A stretch of 64,000 bases of DNA. Source: Indolivaga alginatilytica. Its GTDB lineage: Bacteria; Bacteroidota; Bacteroidia; Bacteroidales; Dysgonomonadaceae. The notes under the pieces are model-generated. The model was not told where the DNA came from. It ran no database searches and saw nothing but the letters and a program-made list of their open reading frames with translations. Below are positions 54,741 to 63,655 of the stretch, piece by piece. Where the stretch lies: contig NZ_QICL01000001.1 of assembly GCF_003201355.1 (NCBI RefSeq), forward strand, positions 549,177 through 613,176, read 5' to 3'. The translations under genes were made by a program, and so were the position numbers. Every line of letters begins with the position of its first letter. Positions within the stretch are counted from its first letter, which is position 1.

Positions 54741-55487
54741 TCAATAGTTATATACAGCCACAATTCCCAGATAGAACGAAAGTTCGCACATTAGAAATAA
54801 CGCTCCACAGCAATCGCCTGTATATCCCTGTATCTTTTTATTCATTAACGATGTCAGCAACAAAAAGACCAGAATCGGGAGAATAACAGCCAGCCAATAC
54901 TCCTTGGGCAGCAAACCGAAAATTGGTACTAATCCAAACAATGCAGAGAGGATAAATGTTCGCAAAACCATCGTTTTATAAACCATTTTGGCTTTACTCG
55001 TTTCTTCGTTGCGAGCGTAAGGCAAACGCAATGTTATAAATGAACCTATAAACTTACAGAGGGGATCTCCTGCCAAAACTACCAAGCATGCAATATGTAG
55101 AGGCAGCGAGGTGAGCAAGAGAAACAGAAGCAAGAAATAAAAGATAAGGCTAACCACTCCGTACGTCCCGATATGAGAATCTTTCATTATAGCAAGAATC
55201 CTCTCCTTAGAAGTTCCACCGCCAAAGCCATCAAAAAAGTCAGCAAGACCATCTTCATGTAAAGCTCCCGTTATAAGCAAACGGCTCAATATAGCTAACA
55301 CAACAGCTATGTGGATAGGGAATACAAAGGAAGCACCCCACAACACTAAAGCCATTACTGCACCTGTAAGCCAGCCAACCACCGACCAATAATTAATAAC
55401 CTGTTTGAAATATTCATTAGGCACATTAAAAATCCGCCAAAACGGTAAGCGGGTAAAAAAGATCAGCGCAGCTCCAATGTTATTCAT
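54741..55487 (-). CDS. cobS: Adenosylcobinamide-GDP ribazoletransferase (CobS)
   Basis: A 248-residue membrane enzyme with about six helices. The key motif GALHEDGLADFFDGFGGG with its Asp residues binds metal and the nucleotide. The start AALIFFTRLPFW is typical. CobS joins alpha-ribazole (or its phosphate) to adenosylcobinamide-GDP at the inner membrane. It lies between cobT and the CobC-like gene. The 103 bp after it contain a degenerate copy of the dispersed-repeat head near 54648. Confidence 0.95.
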   Translation of the reverse strand: MNNIGAALIFFTRLPFWRIFNVPNEYFKQVINYWSVVGWLTGAVMALVLWGASFVFPIHIAVVLAILSRLLITGALHEDGLADFFDGFGGGTSKERILAIMKDSHIGTYGVVSLIFYFLLLFLLLTSLPLHIACLVVLAGDPLCKFIGSFITLRLPYARNEETSKAKMVYKTMVLRTFILSALFGLVPIFGLLPKEYWLAVILPILVFLLLTSLMNKKIQGYTGDCCGALFLMCELSFYLGIVAVYNY

Positions 55488-55662
55488 ACAATGAGGTATT
55501 TCTTATTAGGTCAAGATTTTATCTACTATTCTAAATAAGCATAATTGATAACTATTACTGAAAAACACAGTAACAAATGATTCAGCTAATTTAGTCATTT
55601 TACATGATTCTGCATATTAAAAACCTCATTTTGGTTCCGATCTCGAGGCTTAACAAATTCAT

Positions 55663-56706
55663 TTAATCGAAGTATTTAGTGACTTCAATTGCCTTAAAAG
55701 AATTCATTTCATTAATCATTCTCACTGCCGAATCTATAATGGGGTAAGCGCATAAAGCACCTGTACCCTCTCCTAGCCTCAAATCGAGATGAAGTATAGG
55801 TTTCACGTTCAAGAAATCCAGTAATGTTTTATGCCCTGCTTCATCTCCTTGGTGTCCGAATATTGCGTAATGCAAAACATCCCGATTGATTCGGGCAGCA
55901 GCCAGTATACACGAAGTCATTATAAAGCCATCTACCAGAATAATCATACCCAATTCGGCAGCCTTAAGCATACCACCAACAGTCATCACCATTTCGTAAC
56001 CTCCAAAGTGGCGCATCACATCGGCGGTTGTTCCATCGCCCTGATAATTATCCGTAGCTTGTCTAAGAACTTTATATTTATGTTCCAAGATTTTCCCTGC
56101 ATGGTCTGAGCCTGCCCCAACACAATCGCGAAGAAGAATGCCCGTAAATGTATTCATCCAAATAGCCGACGATGAGGTATTGGTTATTCCCATTTCGCCA
56201 AAGCAAATAACATTAGAACCTTCGTCATAAGATTGCTGTACAACTTCGGCTCCTACCTCGATAGCCTGATCAAATTCGTCCATCAACATCGCAGGCTGAT
56301 ATAAGTAACTGCAGGTCGCTTTACGAATCTTCCGATGTATGATGCGATCGTCTGTAAGATCGAAATCATAGTTCACACCACCATCCACAACTTTCAGACC
56401 GAAACCATGCTGACGTGCTAAGAAGTTAACACCTGCTCCTCCTTCGAGAAAGTTAAAGACCATTTGCCTGGTTACTTCCTGAGGCGATGGGCTTACACCT
56501 TCTTCTGCAATTCCATGATCGGCAGCAAATACTATATGAACGGGCTTCGTCAGTGATGGACTTGTGGTTTGCTGAATCCATCCGATTTGTAGTGCTAATT
56601 CTTCGAGAGTTCCCAAAGAACCTTTCGGTTTGGTCAGATTATCTATTTTTTCTTGAATTTGAGGTATAATTCCTTCGTCAGGCTTTCTTATATTAAATTG
56701 GAGCAT
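55663..56706 (-). CDS. cobT: Nicotinate-nucleotide-dimethylbenzimidazole phosphoribosyltransferase (CobT)
   Basis: A 347-residue cytoplasmic enzyme. It has the start NLTKPKGSLGTLEELALQIG, HIVFAADHGIAEEGVSPSPQ, NFLEGGAGVNFLARQHG, GEMGITNTSSSAIW and the C-terminal catalytic Glu in LRLGEGTGALCAYPI. It transfers phosphoribose from nicotinate mononucleotide to dimethylbenzimidazole, giving alpha-ribazole phosphate for CobS. No cobalamin riboswitch is obvious upstream. First gene of the minus-strand cob cluster. Confidence 0.96.
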   Translation of the reverse strand: MLQFNIRKPDEGIIPQIQEKIDNLTKPKGSLGTLEELALQIGWIQQTTSPSLTKPVHIVFAADHGIAEEGVSPSPQEVTRQMVFNFLEGGAGVNFLARQHGFGLKVVDGGVNYDFDLTDDRIIHRKIRKATCSYLYQPAMLMDEFDQAIEVGAEVVQQSYDEGSNVICFGEMGITNTSSSAIWMNTFTGILLRDCVGAGSDHAGKILEHKYKVLRQATDNYQGDGTTADVMRHFGGYEMVMTVGGMLKAAELGMIILVDGFIMTSCILAAARINRDVLHYAIFGHQGDEAGHKTLLDFLNVKPILHLDLRLGEGTGALCAYPIIDSAVRMINEMNSFKAIEVTKYFD

Positions 56707-57015
56707 AAGTTATATTGATCAATATTAATTTAAAGTCTCAGATTTATGTAATGTTTCAATAAGTATAAAAGCACAGCATCTCATAAGTTGAAAGTATTTA
56801 ATGATGGGCTTTTGCCTCTTTATTTTTCCAAGAACAAAGGTATTATTTTAGTCTAAAAGCAGAAGCCAAACTCTCTGAAATTATGAATCAAAAACGACAA
56901 TAAAACCTGAAATATATACCACTATAATTAAATAAGCACATAAGAATTATACTTAATTAGAACATTAGCAATTATAAGCTATTTTGAAATTAAAAAGACT
57001 AAGAATGAATGAATT

Positions 57016-57186
57016 ATGAAATCAGACAAAGTTGAGGAAGAAATTAATAGAGAACTGGCTCTGGAAATAGCATCTGATACTATACAAAGAAACGATTTTC
57101 ATCTTAAAATGGCAAATAATAGGGTCAAAAAAGCTATTAAAAATCTAAAAAAGCAGCAAATAAAGCACACTAGCACAGAATATTGA
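57016..57186 (+). CDS. Small charged helical protein (56 residues), unnamed
   Basis: From ATG 57016 the product starts MKSDKVEEEINRELALEI and ends KHTSTEY. It is rich in Lys, Glu and Asn and predicted as two helices (EEEINRELALEIASDT and MANNRVKKAIKNLKKQ). There is no clear ribosome binding site. The even charge pattern suggests a real small protein more than chance, but it may not be expressed. Confidence 0.35.
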   Translation: MKSDKVEEEINRELALEIASDTIQRNDFHLKMANNRVKKAIKNLKKQQIKHTSTEY

Positions 57187-58169
57187 ATATCAACATATTA
57201 CAAACTAATATTACATATACCTCTACCATATAAATAAAAGAACTACTTAATAATAGCCTCCATCTACCAGCAACATTGCATACTTACATAGTAAAATCAG
57301 ACAAAATTATAACACATTGATAATATGATAGTTACCAAACAATAAAATAATGAGGGTATTTATCATTGAGAATATATCAATAGTATTACCTTTCCAAGAA
57401 TTACCCGATGGAAAACATATCGCGAAGATTCCCCATGTGCAGAAAAAGACAAATTTATCGCCACCAATTATTTACGATAACTATCTAAGTATGTTTATCC
57501 TACTTATAAAAATAGGAGAATGAAAAATTAGAAACTTGAGACATAAAAATAAGGTTTGCATTTATAAAAGCTACTTATTTTAATCCCTCTGAGATTTCAA
57601 TATTTGAAATCTCACGCTCAATTACCCGAAAATATAGAATTTTAAAGAGCGTAAAAGGATACAATAGCCGTATAAATTACAATCTTTAATCCCACATTTC
57701 GCACATACTCATCATCTGTTTCCTGTAAAAAGACAGTTTTTCAAGGGTAAATTCAGGAACAAAGAATAGAGGAAAATGAAGCGATTTAATATACTATTAT
57801 ATATTACTAATCAATATACGCGAATATATTATATTATAGATTTATATACACATATAATTACAATAGATAAGACACATATAATCAACTAAGTAAACAACAA
57901 ACCAATAATAAGAATAGGGAAGTACATTTATAAAATAAAAGAATAAACATACATCACAAACTTAAAAAGCAAGGAGTATAATGGAAAAAAAACAAAGCAA
58001 ATAGACATACTGATATAGATATACAAAATACTATAACAACAAATATAATCACCTAATTAATAGAATATTACACTCAAAACAAGAAAACGAATAAAAACTA
58101 TAAAGGATGTAGACTTTAGGAGGTATTTAATTACATGGATAACATAGTTCATTAATAGGACAAGTTTAG

Positions 58170-58177
58170 TATTTTTG
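58170..58177 (+). promoter_or_regulatory. Candidate -7 box of the YbjJ-like MFS gene
   Basis: TATTTTTG fits TAnnTTTG and ends 22 bp before the ATG at 58200. No good -33 TTTG is seen. Confidence 0.4.
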
Positions 58178-58199
58178 TGCAATTTTAAAATCAAGAGAA

Positions 58200-59396
58200 A
58201 TGTCGAATACAATACAAGAGCGTTCCTTAGAAAAAATAAGATTAGGAGTGCTTACTTTCTTCTTATGCCAAGGGCTGTGTTTTGCCAGCTGGGCTGGTCG
58301 TATACCGGATATCAAAGATGCTCTGCAAGTGAGCGATACTTTCATCTGGGGGCTTATTCTGTTTATGATACCCGTAGGTAAGTTTTTAGCCATACCATTG
58401 GCAGGATATACTGTTTCTAAATTTGGCAGCCGTATAATGGTACAAATAAGCATATTAGGATATGCACTCTCTTTATTTTTGATTGGTATAAGCTCTGACG
58501 TTTATGTATTAGGTACATGCCTATTTTTATTCGGTATATTTTGGAATCTCACCGACATATCTTTAAATACTCAAGCGATAGGAATCGAGAAGATATTTGG
58601 TAAAACCATCATGGGCTCTTTTCATGGCGCTTGGAGTTTGGCTGCCTGCGTAGGAGCAGTAATTGGATTTGCCATGATAAACTTTCAAATACCTCATGCA
58701 TATCATTTCACAGGAATACTTGCATTGATTGTACTTTCTTGGTTATTCAATAAGTCTGCATTACAAACTGATGTAAAAACGGCTCCCGTTGCTGAAGTAA
58801 AAAATACGGAAGAGATGGTTCAAAAAAAGAAATCAAGAATGCCCGAATTGGTACTTATCCAACTAGGTCTTATCGGACTATTTGCTCTGATTGTAGAAAG
58901 TGCCATGTTTGATTGGGGTGGTGTGTATTTCGAATCAATTGTAAAAGCACCTAAATCTCTTCAGATAGGGTTCCTTGTATTCATGATCATGATGACTACG
59001 GGACGTTTCCTTACCAACAAAGCATATCAGCTTTTTGGCAAACAACGCACGATACAAATAGCAGGTGCACTTATATTTATAGGTATGTTTATATCGGCAT
59101 TATTCCCAAGTATAATATTGTGTTCGCTAGGCTTTATGTTTGTGGGACTGGGTATCTCGTGTATGGTTCCAACTATATACAGTGTAGTGGGCGAAAAATC
59201 GAAAATGCCTACTAGTATTGCTTTGACAATTCTTTCAACAATCAGCTTTATAGGCTCACTAATAGCTCCATTGCTTATTGGTTCTATATCGCATACCCTA
59301 AACATGAAATACGCTTATATCGTAGTCGGCTTACTTGGATTGATAATAGTGGCACTTACCACTTTCACCAATGCAATGAAAGACGAAAAGAAATAA
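58200..59396 (+). CDS. MFS transporter (YbjJ/FucP-like)
   Basis: The 398-residue protein has twelve hydrophobic segments in two halves joined by a basic loop (about 195-220). The first half carries the segment CFASWAGRIPDIKDALQVSD near helix 1, ISLNTQAIGIEKIFGKTIMG, and SFHGAWSLAACVGAV, a pattern shared by YbjJ and fucose-type MFS proteins. Substrate unknown; sugars are possible given the surrounding hydrolases, but no enzyme is adjacent. Followed by a strong terminator. Confidence 0.85.
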   Translation: MSNTIQERSLEKIRLGVLTFFLCQGLCFASWAGRIPDIKDALQVSDTFIWGLILFMIPVGKFLAIPLAGYTVSKFGSRIMVQISILGYALSLFLIGISSDVYVLGTCLFLFGIFWNLTDISLNTQAIGIEKIFGKTIMGSFHGAWSLAACVGAVIGFAMINFQIPHAYHFTGILALIVLSWLFNKSALQTDVKTAPVAEVKNTEEMVQKKKSRMPELVLIQLGLIGLFALIVESAMFDWGGVYFESIVKAPKSLQIGFLVFMIMMTTGRFLTNKAYQLFGKQRTIQIAGALIFIGMFISALFPSIILCSLGFMFVGLGISCMVPTIYSVVGEKSKMPTSIALTILSTISFIGSLIAPLLIGSISHTLNMKYAYIVVGLLGLIIVALTTFTNAMKDEKK

Positions 59397-59429
59397 ACCT
59401 GTAGAAAAATCCTACTTTACCTTAAAACT

Positions 59430-59464
59430 GAGGAGCGGATTAACAAGATGCTCCTCTTTTTTTT
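59430..59464 (+). terminator. Terminator of the MFS gene
   Basis: GAGGAGC pairs with GCTCCTC around a 13-base loop, followed by eight T residues, 34 bp after the stop codon. Confidence 0.9.
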
Positions 59465-59510
59465 ACAGAGAAAAACACAACCTAAATTAATACTTCATAA
59501 AAAAAACAGC

Positions 59511-60770
59511 ATGAAAACAAAAAATTGGATGGTATGCATTTTATTCGTTATAATGCAAATGAATGCATTAGGGCAAAATATTCCTGTCATAGAAACTAGA
59601 ATAACCTCCCCTTACAGTTTTACAGACACTGAATTAAAATTAGATGAGGAACTTGAGTCTTTACTAAAAAAATATCCAGCTTTATATAGTGATAATGACA
59701 GTTATAAAAATCAGATTCCGGCTAAGGATAGAGAACGGTTTGAATATATAATCAATAAGAAGGGTGAAAATTTTGAGAGTATGGTCTGGTCAACTGATCC
59801 TATGGGCTGCAGTTGGTATTGCGGAGCATACCACTTCGAAACGGTTTCATCTTCTTTATCCAGTACAAGTAGCAGTGGCTATGATGCAAGTTCTATCTTT
59901 GATTTTGATGTACGCACCGCATGGGTAGAAGGAGCGAAAGGCTATGGTATAGGAGAGTACGTAGAAGTGCATTTCCCGATAAATTATGCCCAAGCTACCG
60001 ATTGTTATATTGTAAACGGATATAATAAGGATGAGCGTATATGGAAGAATAATTCGAGAGTAAAAACCATGAATCTTTATGTGGATGAAAAGCTTATTGG
60101 CATCGTTAATTTAAAAGATACAAGAGATGAACAAAGCTTTTCTTTACCTGATACAATCCCCAATCTTTCAGACACTACAGCTTTCAAGATAATGGAGGTT
60201 GAAGGAGAGAAATATAAAGTATCCACTCTCAAATTTCTTTTAACAGATGTATACAGAGGAGATAAATACGATGACACAGCTATCAGTGAATTATTTTTCA
60301 ACGGAATAGGTGTGCATTGCATAGTAGAAGGAGCAAATGTAAGTATGGTTGATGGGCTAACTAAAAATATAGAAAATATTAAACCCGGCGATTCATTATT
60401 AACTTATAATCTGAAAGAGAATAAGTATTCTAAGAAGAAAGTAAAGTTAATTCATAGTGTATATCACGACACACTTTACACTCTTGGGCTATCAAACGGA
60501 GAGTCAATAACAGTTACTGACGATCATCCTTTTTTGTCTTCAATGGGCTGGGTTTCTATCGCTCCATCTAAAACGAAAAAATATAAGAGATATGCCAATC
60601 AGCAAGTCTATGAATTAAAAATAGGTACTCAATTATTAGCTAAAGACTTTTCTTCTGAGACAGTCAATAATATATCACAAATTACAAACAGAAGGAAAAC
60701 ATATACTCTTGAATTTGAAGAAGATGGGCTTGCTTTTGTTGTTAATGGTGTATTAGTCGGTCAGGAATAG
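59511..60770 (+). CDS. Exported protein with discoidin-like domain and C-terminal Hint domain
   Basis: Start ATG 59511; the frame to 59448 only adds sequence in the terminator. The 419-residue protein has a signal peptide (MVCILFVIMQMNALGQ). A beta-rich domain (about 90-270) with SSSGYDASSIFDFDVRTAWV, GYGIGEYVEVHFP and VYRGDKYDDTAISELFF resembles NADase-type/discoidin glycan-binding modules. The last 140 residues form a Hint domain: HCIVEGANVSMVDGLTKNI with the key Cys, IKPGDSLLTYN, VTDDHPFLSSMGWVS and the closing YTLEFEEDGLAFVVNGVLV. The usual final Asn is replaced by GVLVGQE and there is no toxin after it. Hint domains self-splice or self-cleave in hedgehog proteins, inteins and polymorphic toxins. 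Confidence 0.8.
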   Translation: MKTKNWMVCILFVIMQMNALGQNIPVIETRITSPYSFTDTELKLDEELESLLKKYPALYSDNDSYKNQIPAKDRERFEYIINKKGENFESMVWSTDPMGCSWYCGAYHFETVSSSLSSTSSSGYDASSIFDFDVRTAWVEGAKGYGIGEYVEVHFPINYAQATDCYIVNGYNKDERIWKNNSRVKTMNLYVDEKLIGIVNLKDTRDEQSFSLPDTIPNLSDTTAFKIMEVEGEKYKVSTLKFLLTDVYRGDKYDDTAISELFFNGIGVHCIVEGANVSMVDGLTKNIENIKPGDSLLTYNLKENKYSKKKVKLIHSVYHDTLYTLGLSNGESITVTDDHPFLSSMGWVSIAPSKTKKYKRYANQQVYELKIGTQLLAKDFSSETVNNISQITNRRKTYTLEFEEDGLAFVVNGVLVGQE

Positions 60771-60821
60771 AGAATCAGATTATATCAGATATAAACTAAT
60801 AACGAACAAATGTTCTATAAC

Positions 60822-60855
60822 AAAAGGATTGTCTTTCTAGAAGACAATCCTTTTA
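60822..60855. terminator. Bidirectional terminator between the Hint gene and the PfkB gene
   Basis: AAAGGATTGTCTT pairs with AAGACAATCCTTT over TCTAG and is flanked by T-rich sequence on both strands. Confidence 0.92.
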
Positions 60856-60875
60856 TATGTTATCATATTTTTTAA

Positions 60876-61796
60876 TTAAAATACCAAACTAGCCAATACT
60901 TCGTCATTGGGTAATTTAGCAACTCTGGTACCCATTATCTTTTGTACATCTGCGACAGTACCCGTAAAAGGACCAAATGCTTCAATCTTGATAGTTGCTA
61001 CTGCTGCTGCAAATTTAGCTGACTCTTCCATGCTAGCACCCTTAGCTCGCTTGTAGAGGTATCCAGCCATGTAAGTATCGCCACAACCAGTTGCATCTAC
61101 TACTTCTGTTGCCTCGTATGCAGGCACCATTATAAAATCTTTGCCATCGTACAATACCGATCCCATACTACCCAAAGTAAGTAATACTTCTTTTACTCCC
61201 CAGCTGTATAACATGCGTCCTGCTTCGTAAACATCGGTTGTACCTGTAAGTACTTTCATTTCCATCTCATTGGCTTTAAGCACATCAACATACTTCAATA
61301 CATCGAGCTTATCAGTCCAATCAACAGCATGAACTTCTGTGCCACGTACTTCGCGCAAGTATCCTTGACAGTCGATAGAGATACGTCCTCTTTTAGATAG
61401 TTCTTTTACAAAATCGTTCGAAAAATCATCAGCCATCAATGCTCCTACATGAAAATATTTGGCATGAATATCGCCCATAACATCTATAACAAAAGGGTCT
61501 CCTTTTGCTAAAACACGTTGTGTACGGTTATCTTGATTTTCACCATATATGTTTTCGAAGTAGTGACTATTGTCGCATATCATAACATCAACAGTTAAAC
61601 CTTTGGCACGCAAAGCTTCTACTGCTCTCATTTCAGATTCGGCAAGTCCTGCTACCAGTATATAATTAGAATCAAGGTTGCTTACTGCATTCGAAAAATA
61701 AAAGGAAGCTCCTCCCGACATATAAACCGTTTCCTTGGGCGTAACTATTTTATCTAACGTAAGATGCCCTATACAACAAATATCGTAATTAGTCAT
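60876..61796 (-). CDS. PfkB-family carbohydrate kinase
   Basis: A 306-residue cytoplasmic ribokinase-fold enzyme. It opens ICCIGHLTLDKIVTPKE and GGASFYFSNAVSNL, has LKANEMEMKVLTG in the middle, and ends with the signature VDATGCGDTYMAGYLYKR holding the catalytic Asp and anion hole. The family phosphorylates sugars or nucleosides (ribose, fructose, inositol and others); the substrate cannot be read. A -7 box lies at 61829-61836. The gene stands alone. Confidence 0.9.
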   Translation of the reverse strand: MTNYDICCIGHLTLDKIVTPKETVYMSGGASFYFSNAVSNLDSNYILVAGLAESEMRAVEALRAKGLTVDVMICDNSHYFENIYGENQDNRTQRVLAKGDPFVIDVMGDIHAKYFHVGALMADDFSNDFVKELSKRGRISIDCQGYLREVRGTEVHAVDWTDKLDVLKYVDVLKANEMEMKVLTGTTDVYEAGRMLYSWGVKEVLLTLGSMGSVLYDGKDFIMVPAYEATEVVDATGCGDTYMAGYLYKRAKGASMEESAKFAAAVATIKIEAFGPFTGTVADVQKIMGTRVAKLPNDEVLASLVF

Positions 61797-61828
61797 TATT
61801 AAAAATTGATTATTTCTAAAACAAGCCC

Positions 61829-61836
61829 CAAAGATA
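61829..61836 (-). promoter_or_regulatory. -7 box of the PfkB gene
   Basis: The minus strand reads TATCTTTG, a perfect TAnnTTTG, 33 bases before the ATG at 61796. Confidence 0.55.
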
Positions 61837-61881
61837 CATTAATCTAGTAAAAAGCGAGATTAATTACTGTTCTTTTAGTTA

Positions 61882-63132
61882 TCAATAGGCATTTTTCTTA
61901 CATCTCACCGCCCACATATAGGCACGATTGGTGTTGCCTCTAATAACACTAACGCTAGTAGGGCTTACCCCCCGATAAACAGAAACATAAGTAGTCGCAT
62001 TTTGACTACCGGAACTACTTGTCCAAAAATAACCGCGAGTACCAAAATTTAAAAGACTCGCACCATGTGCACCTCCCAGAAGAAGGGCATTAAAACCTCC
62101 TTTTGCCGAAGAGTTTGACGTACCATTGGTCTCGGTAGATGATCCCACGGGAGGACATATACTTTTCATAGCAGTACCATGACCGGAAGTAGAACTAGAA
62201 CCCCGATAGACATTCATATAAACAGTTCTGGTAGACTCTCCCCCCCAGTCAGCAACCCACGAGGTCGGAATGAAGTTTGGCGTAGACGAAGCACTATATG
62301 AGGCTGCACTATTATAAATCTCTTGTTCCAACTGATTCCACTCACGATCGCTCGGAAGATGCCAACCGTCAGGACACACACCCTGAACATATTTGTTTGG
62401 CGCTACACCAAGGGGACCTGTCATCTCGACTTCGAACTTCTCAACTGTTGAACCAATCACTTGCTGATCAATAGCTATACTGGGATTACCTTTAGCAGCG
62501 GCAAACCAGCTATATATCAAGCCTTGATTTGTACTCCAGTTCAGAGGTACTGCACCCCAGTTACCGGGTGTACCATTAGGATAAGCATAGGCTACAAGAT
62601 CATTATCTACACCACTGGTATGAAGAGGAATAGCACCTCCACCCATGCCGGAAGCATAATTCTTTGCCGCGAGATTTTCAGTCATCCAAACGCCCGCACT
62701 CCCAAACCTGCGTGCTTTAAAAGAATTACCATCCTGATCTATATAAATTTCAACATCCGGCGATAATTGTTCCTGCCCCAAATGTTGCCACTGCGAACCA
62801 TCCCAAACATTCAGACCCATCGGTACAGGTCCGCATGAATTAGTATTATAAACCATCAAACCCACATGAGTTATTTTGAGAGTAGAATAATCTCCTTCCG
62901 TACCGGAAAGCATAGGATAAAGATCTTTCAAGCTGCTCAGTGCTACACGGGGCATCATAAATCCTCTGGTAGAAGTTGCCAGATTACCAGATTCGATATT
63001 CTTTTCTTTTATTTCGAGCAAAGCTCCCGACACCGCCGGTAAATGCGAACCGATAGTTACTTGTGAGTACAAACTAGAGCTCAAAACAAATAAACCTAGA
63101 AATGAAAGCTTAGCTAAATAATTTATATTCAT
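61882..63132 (-). CDS. Exported FISUMP-domain protein
   Basis: A 416-residue protein with signal peptide (LSFLGLFVLSSSLYSQ). Residues about 20-120 look like a Bacteroidetes adhesin-like head (GALLEIKEKNIESGNLATST). From 130 onward is the FISUMP domain: WMTENLAAKNYA, SWFAAAKGNPS, GVCPDGWHLPSDREWNQLEQ, GGFNALLLGGAHGA and the end NRAYMWAVRCKK. FISUMP proteins are surface or secreted proteins of unknown detail. A C-terminal Cys is conserved in the family. Confidence 0.88.
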   Translation of the reverse strand: MNINYLAKLSFLGLFVLSSSLYSQVTIGSHLPAVSGALLEIKEKNIESGNLATSTRGFMMPRVALSSLKDLYPMLSGTEGDYSTLKITHVGLMVYNTNSCGPVPMGLNVWDGSQWQHLGQEQLSPDVEIYIDQDGNSFKARRFGSAGVWMTENLAAKNYASGMGGGAIPLHTSGVDNDLVAYAYPNGTPGNWGAVPLNWSTNQGLIYSWFAAAKGNPSIAIDQQVIGSTVEKFEVEMTGPLGVAPNKYVQGVCPDGWHLPSDREWNQLEQEIYNSAASYSASSTPNFIPTSWVADWGGESTRTVYMNVYRGSSSTSGHGTAMKSICPPVGSSTETNGTSNSSAKGGFNALLLGGAHGASLLNFGTRGYFWTSSSGSQNATTYVSVYRGVSPTSVSVIRGNTNRAYMWAVRCKKNAY

Positions 63133-63655
63133 ATCTTATTGATAAGTTATTGCTGACTAAACACCCTTATGGAAAACTTAAAATAAGGGATGATGGAAAA
63201 AATATAATAGAAATTCTCTAAATATAAATCTTGTACATATTACAGCCCCTTCTATACAACATTACTAACATTAAAACTTACAAAAGGTTTCAAAGAATGA
63301 GCCTCTTTTGAAGTAATATATTCTGAAGTGATATATACAATGAGCTATATTAATTAATCGTTGTTGTTCACAAAGGTAATTATAGAATCTAAAACCAAAG
63401 CTATTCTAACAGCCCAATTCTTATTAAAACAGAAGTATCAGTTCATTCCACAAATAACCTACACTACAAGAACTTACCAACAGTCTAATATTTCGACCCA
63501 CCAGAAGTGAGAATAATTAAATTGTAAAAATCAAGTTTACAAGAAATAAATTGCGTACAACAGACGCAATGTGAATTTAATAAATAATATATTTAAGCAA
63601 GATTCGTAAATTGATATTCTTATTTTTCTTATTATTTATTAATGCGAATCAGTAT
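63133..63655. other. Noncoding region upstream of the FISUMP gene
   Basis: About 520 bp without a gene. The minus strand has a TAnnTTTG match (TACCTTTG, 63378-63371) that could be a -7 box 240 bases before the FISUMP start, implying a long leader. The left end of the insertion sequence must lie near 63600-63655, but I cannot place its terminal repeat. Confidence 0.45.

Larger units (their letters stand above)
56707..58199. other. AT-rich gene desert of about 1.5 kb
   Basis: This stretch holds no long reading frame. A fragment of the type A repeat tail (GAAAGTATTTAATGAT) lies at about 56789. Two short frames are visible: 57016-57186 (listed separately) and 57350-57523 (57 codons, MRVFIIENISIVLPF), the second too weak to list as a gene. 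From about 57530 to 58150 the sequence is mostly A and T with no structure that I can support. Confidence 0.6.

Noticed and set aside
56707..57015. Cobalamin riboswitch upstream of cobT
   Set aside because: I searched by eye for the conserved B12-box-like core and saw nothing convincing; a covariance-model search would decide.
57350..57523. 57-codon frame in the gene desert
   Set aside because: No RBS, no recognisable motif and little difference from chance in AT-rich DNA.
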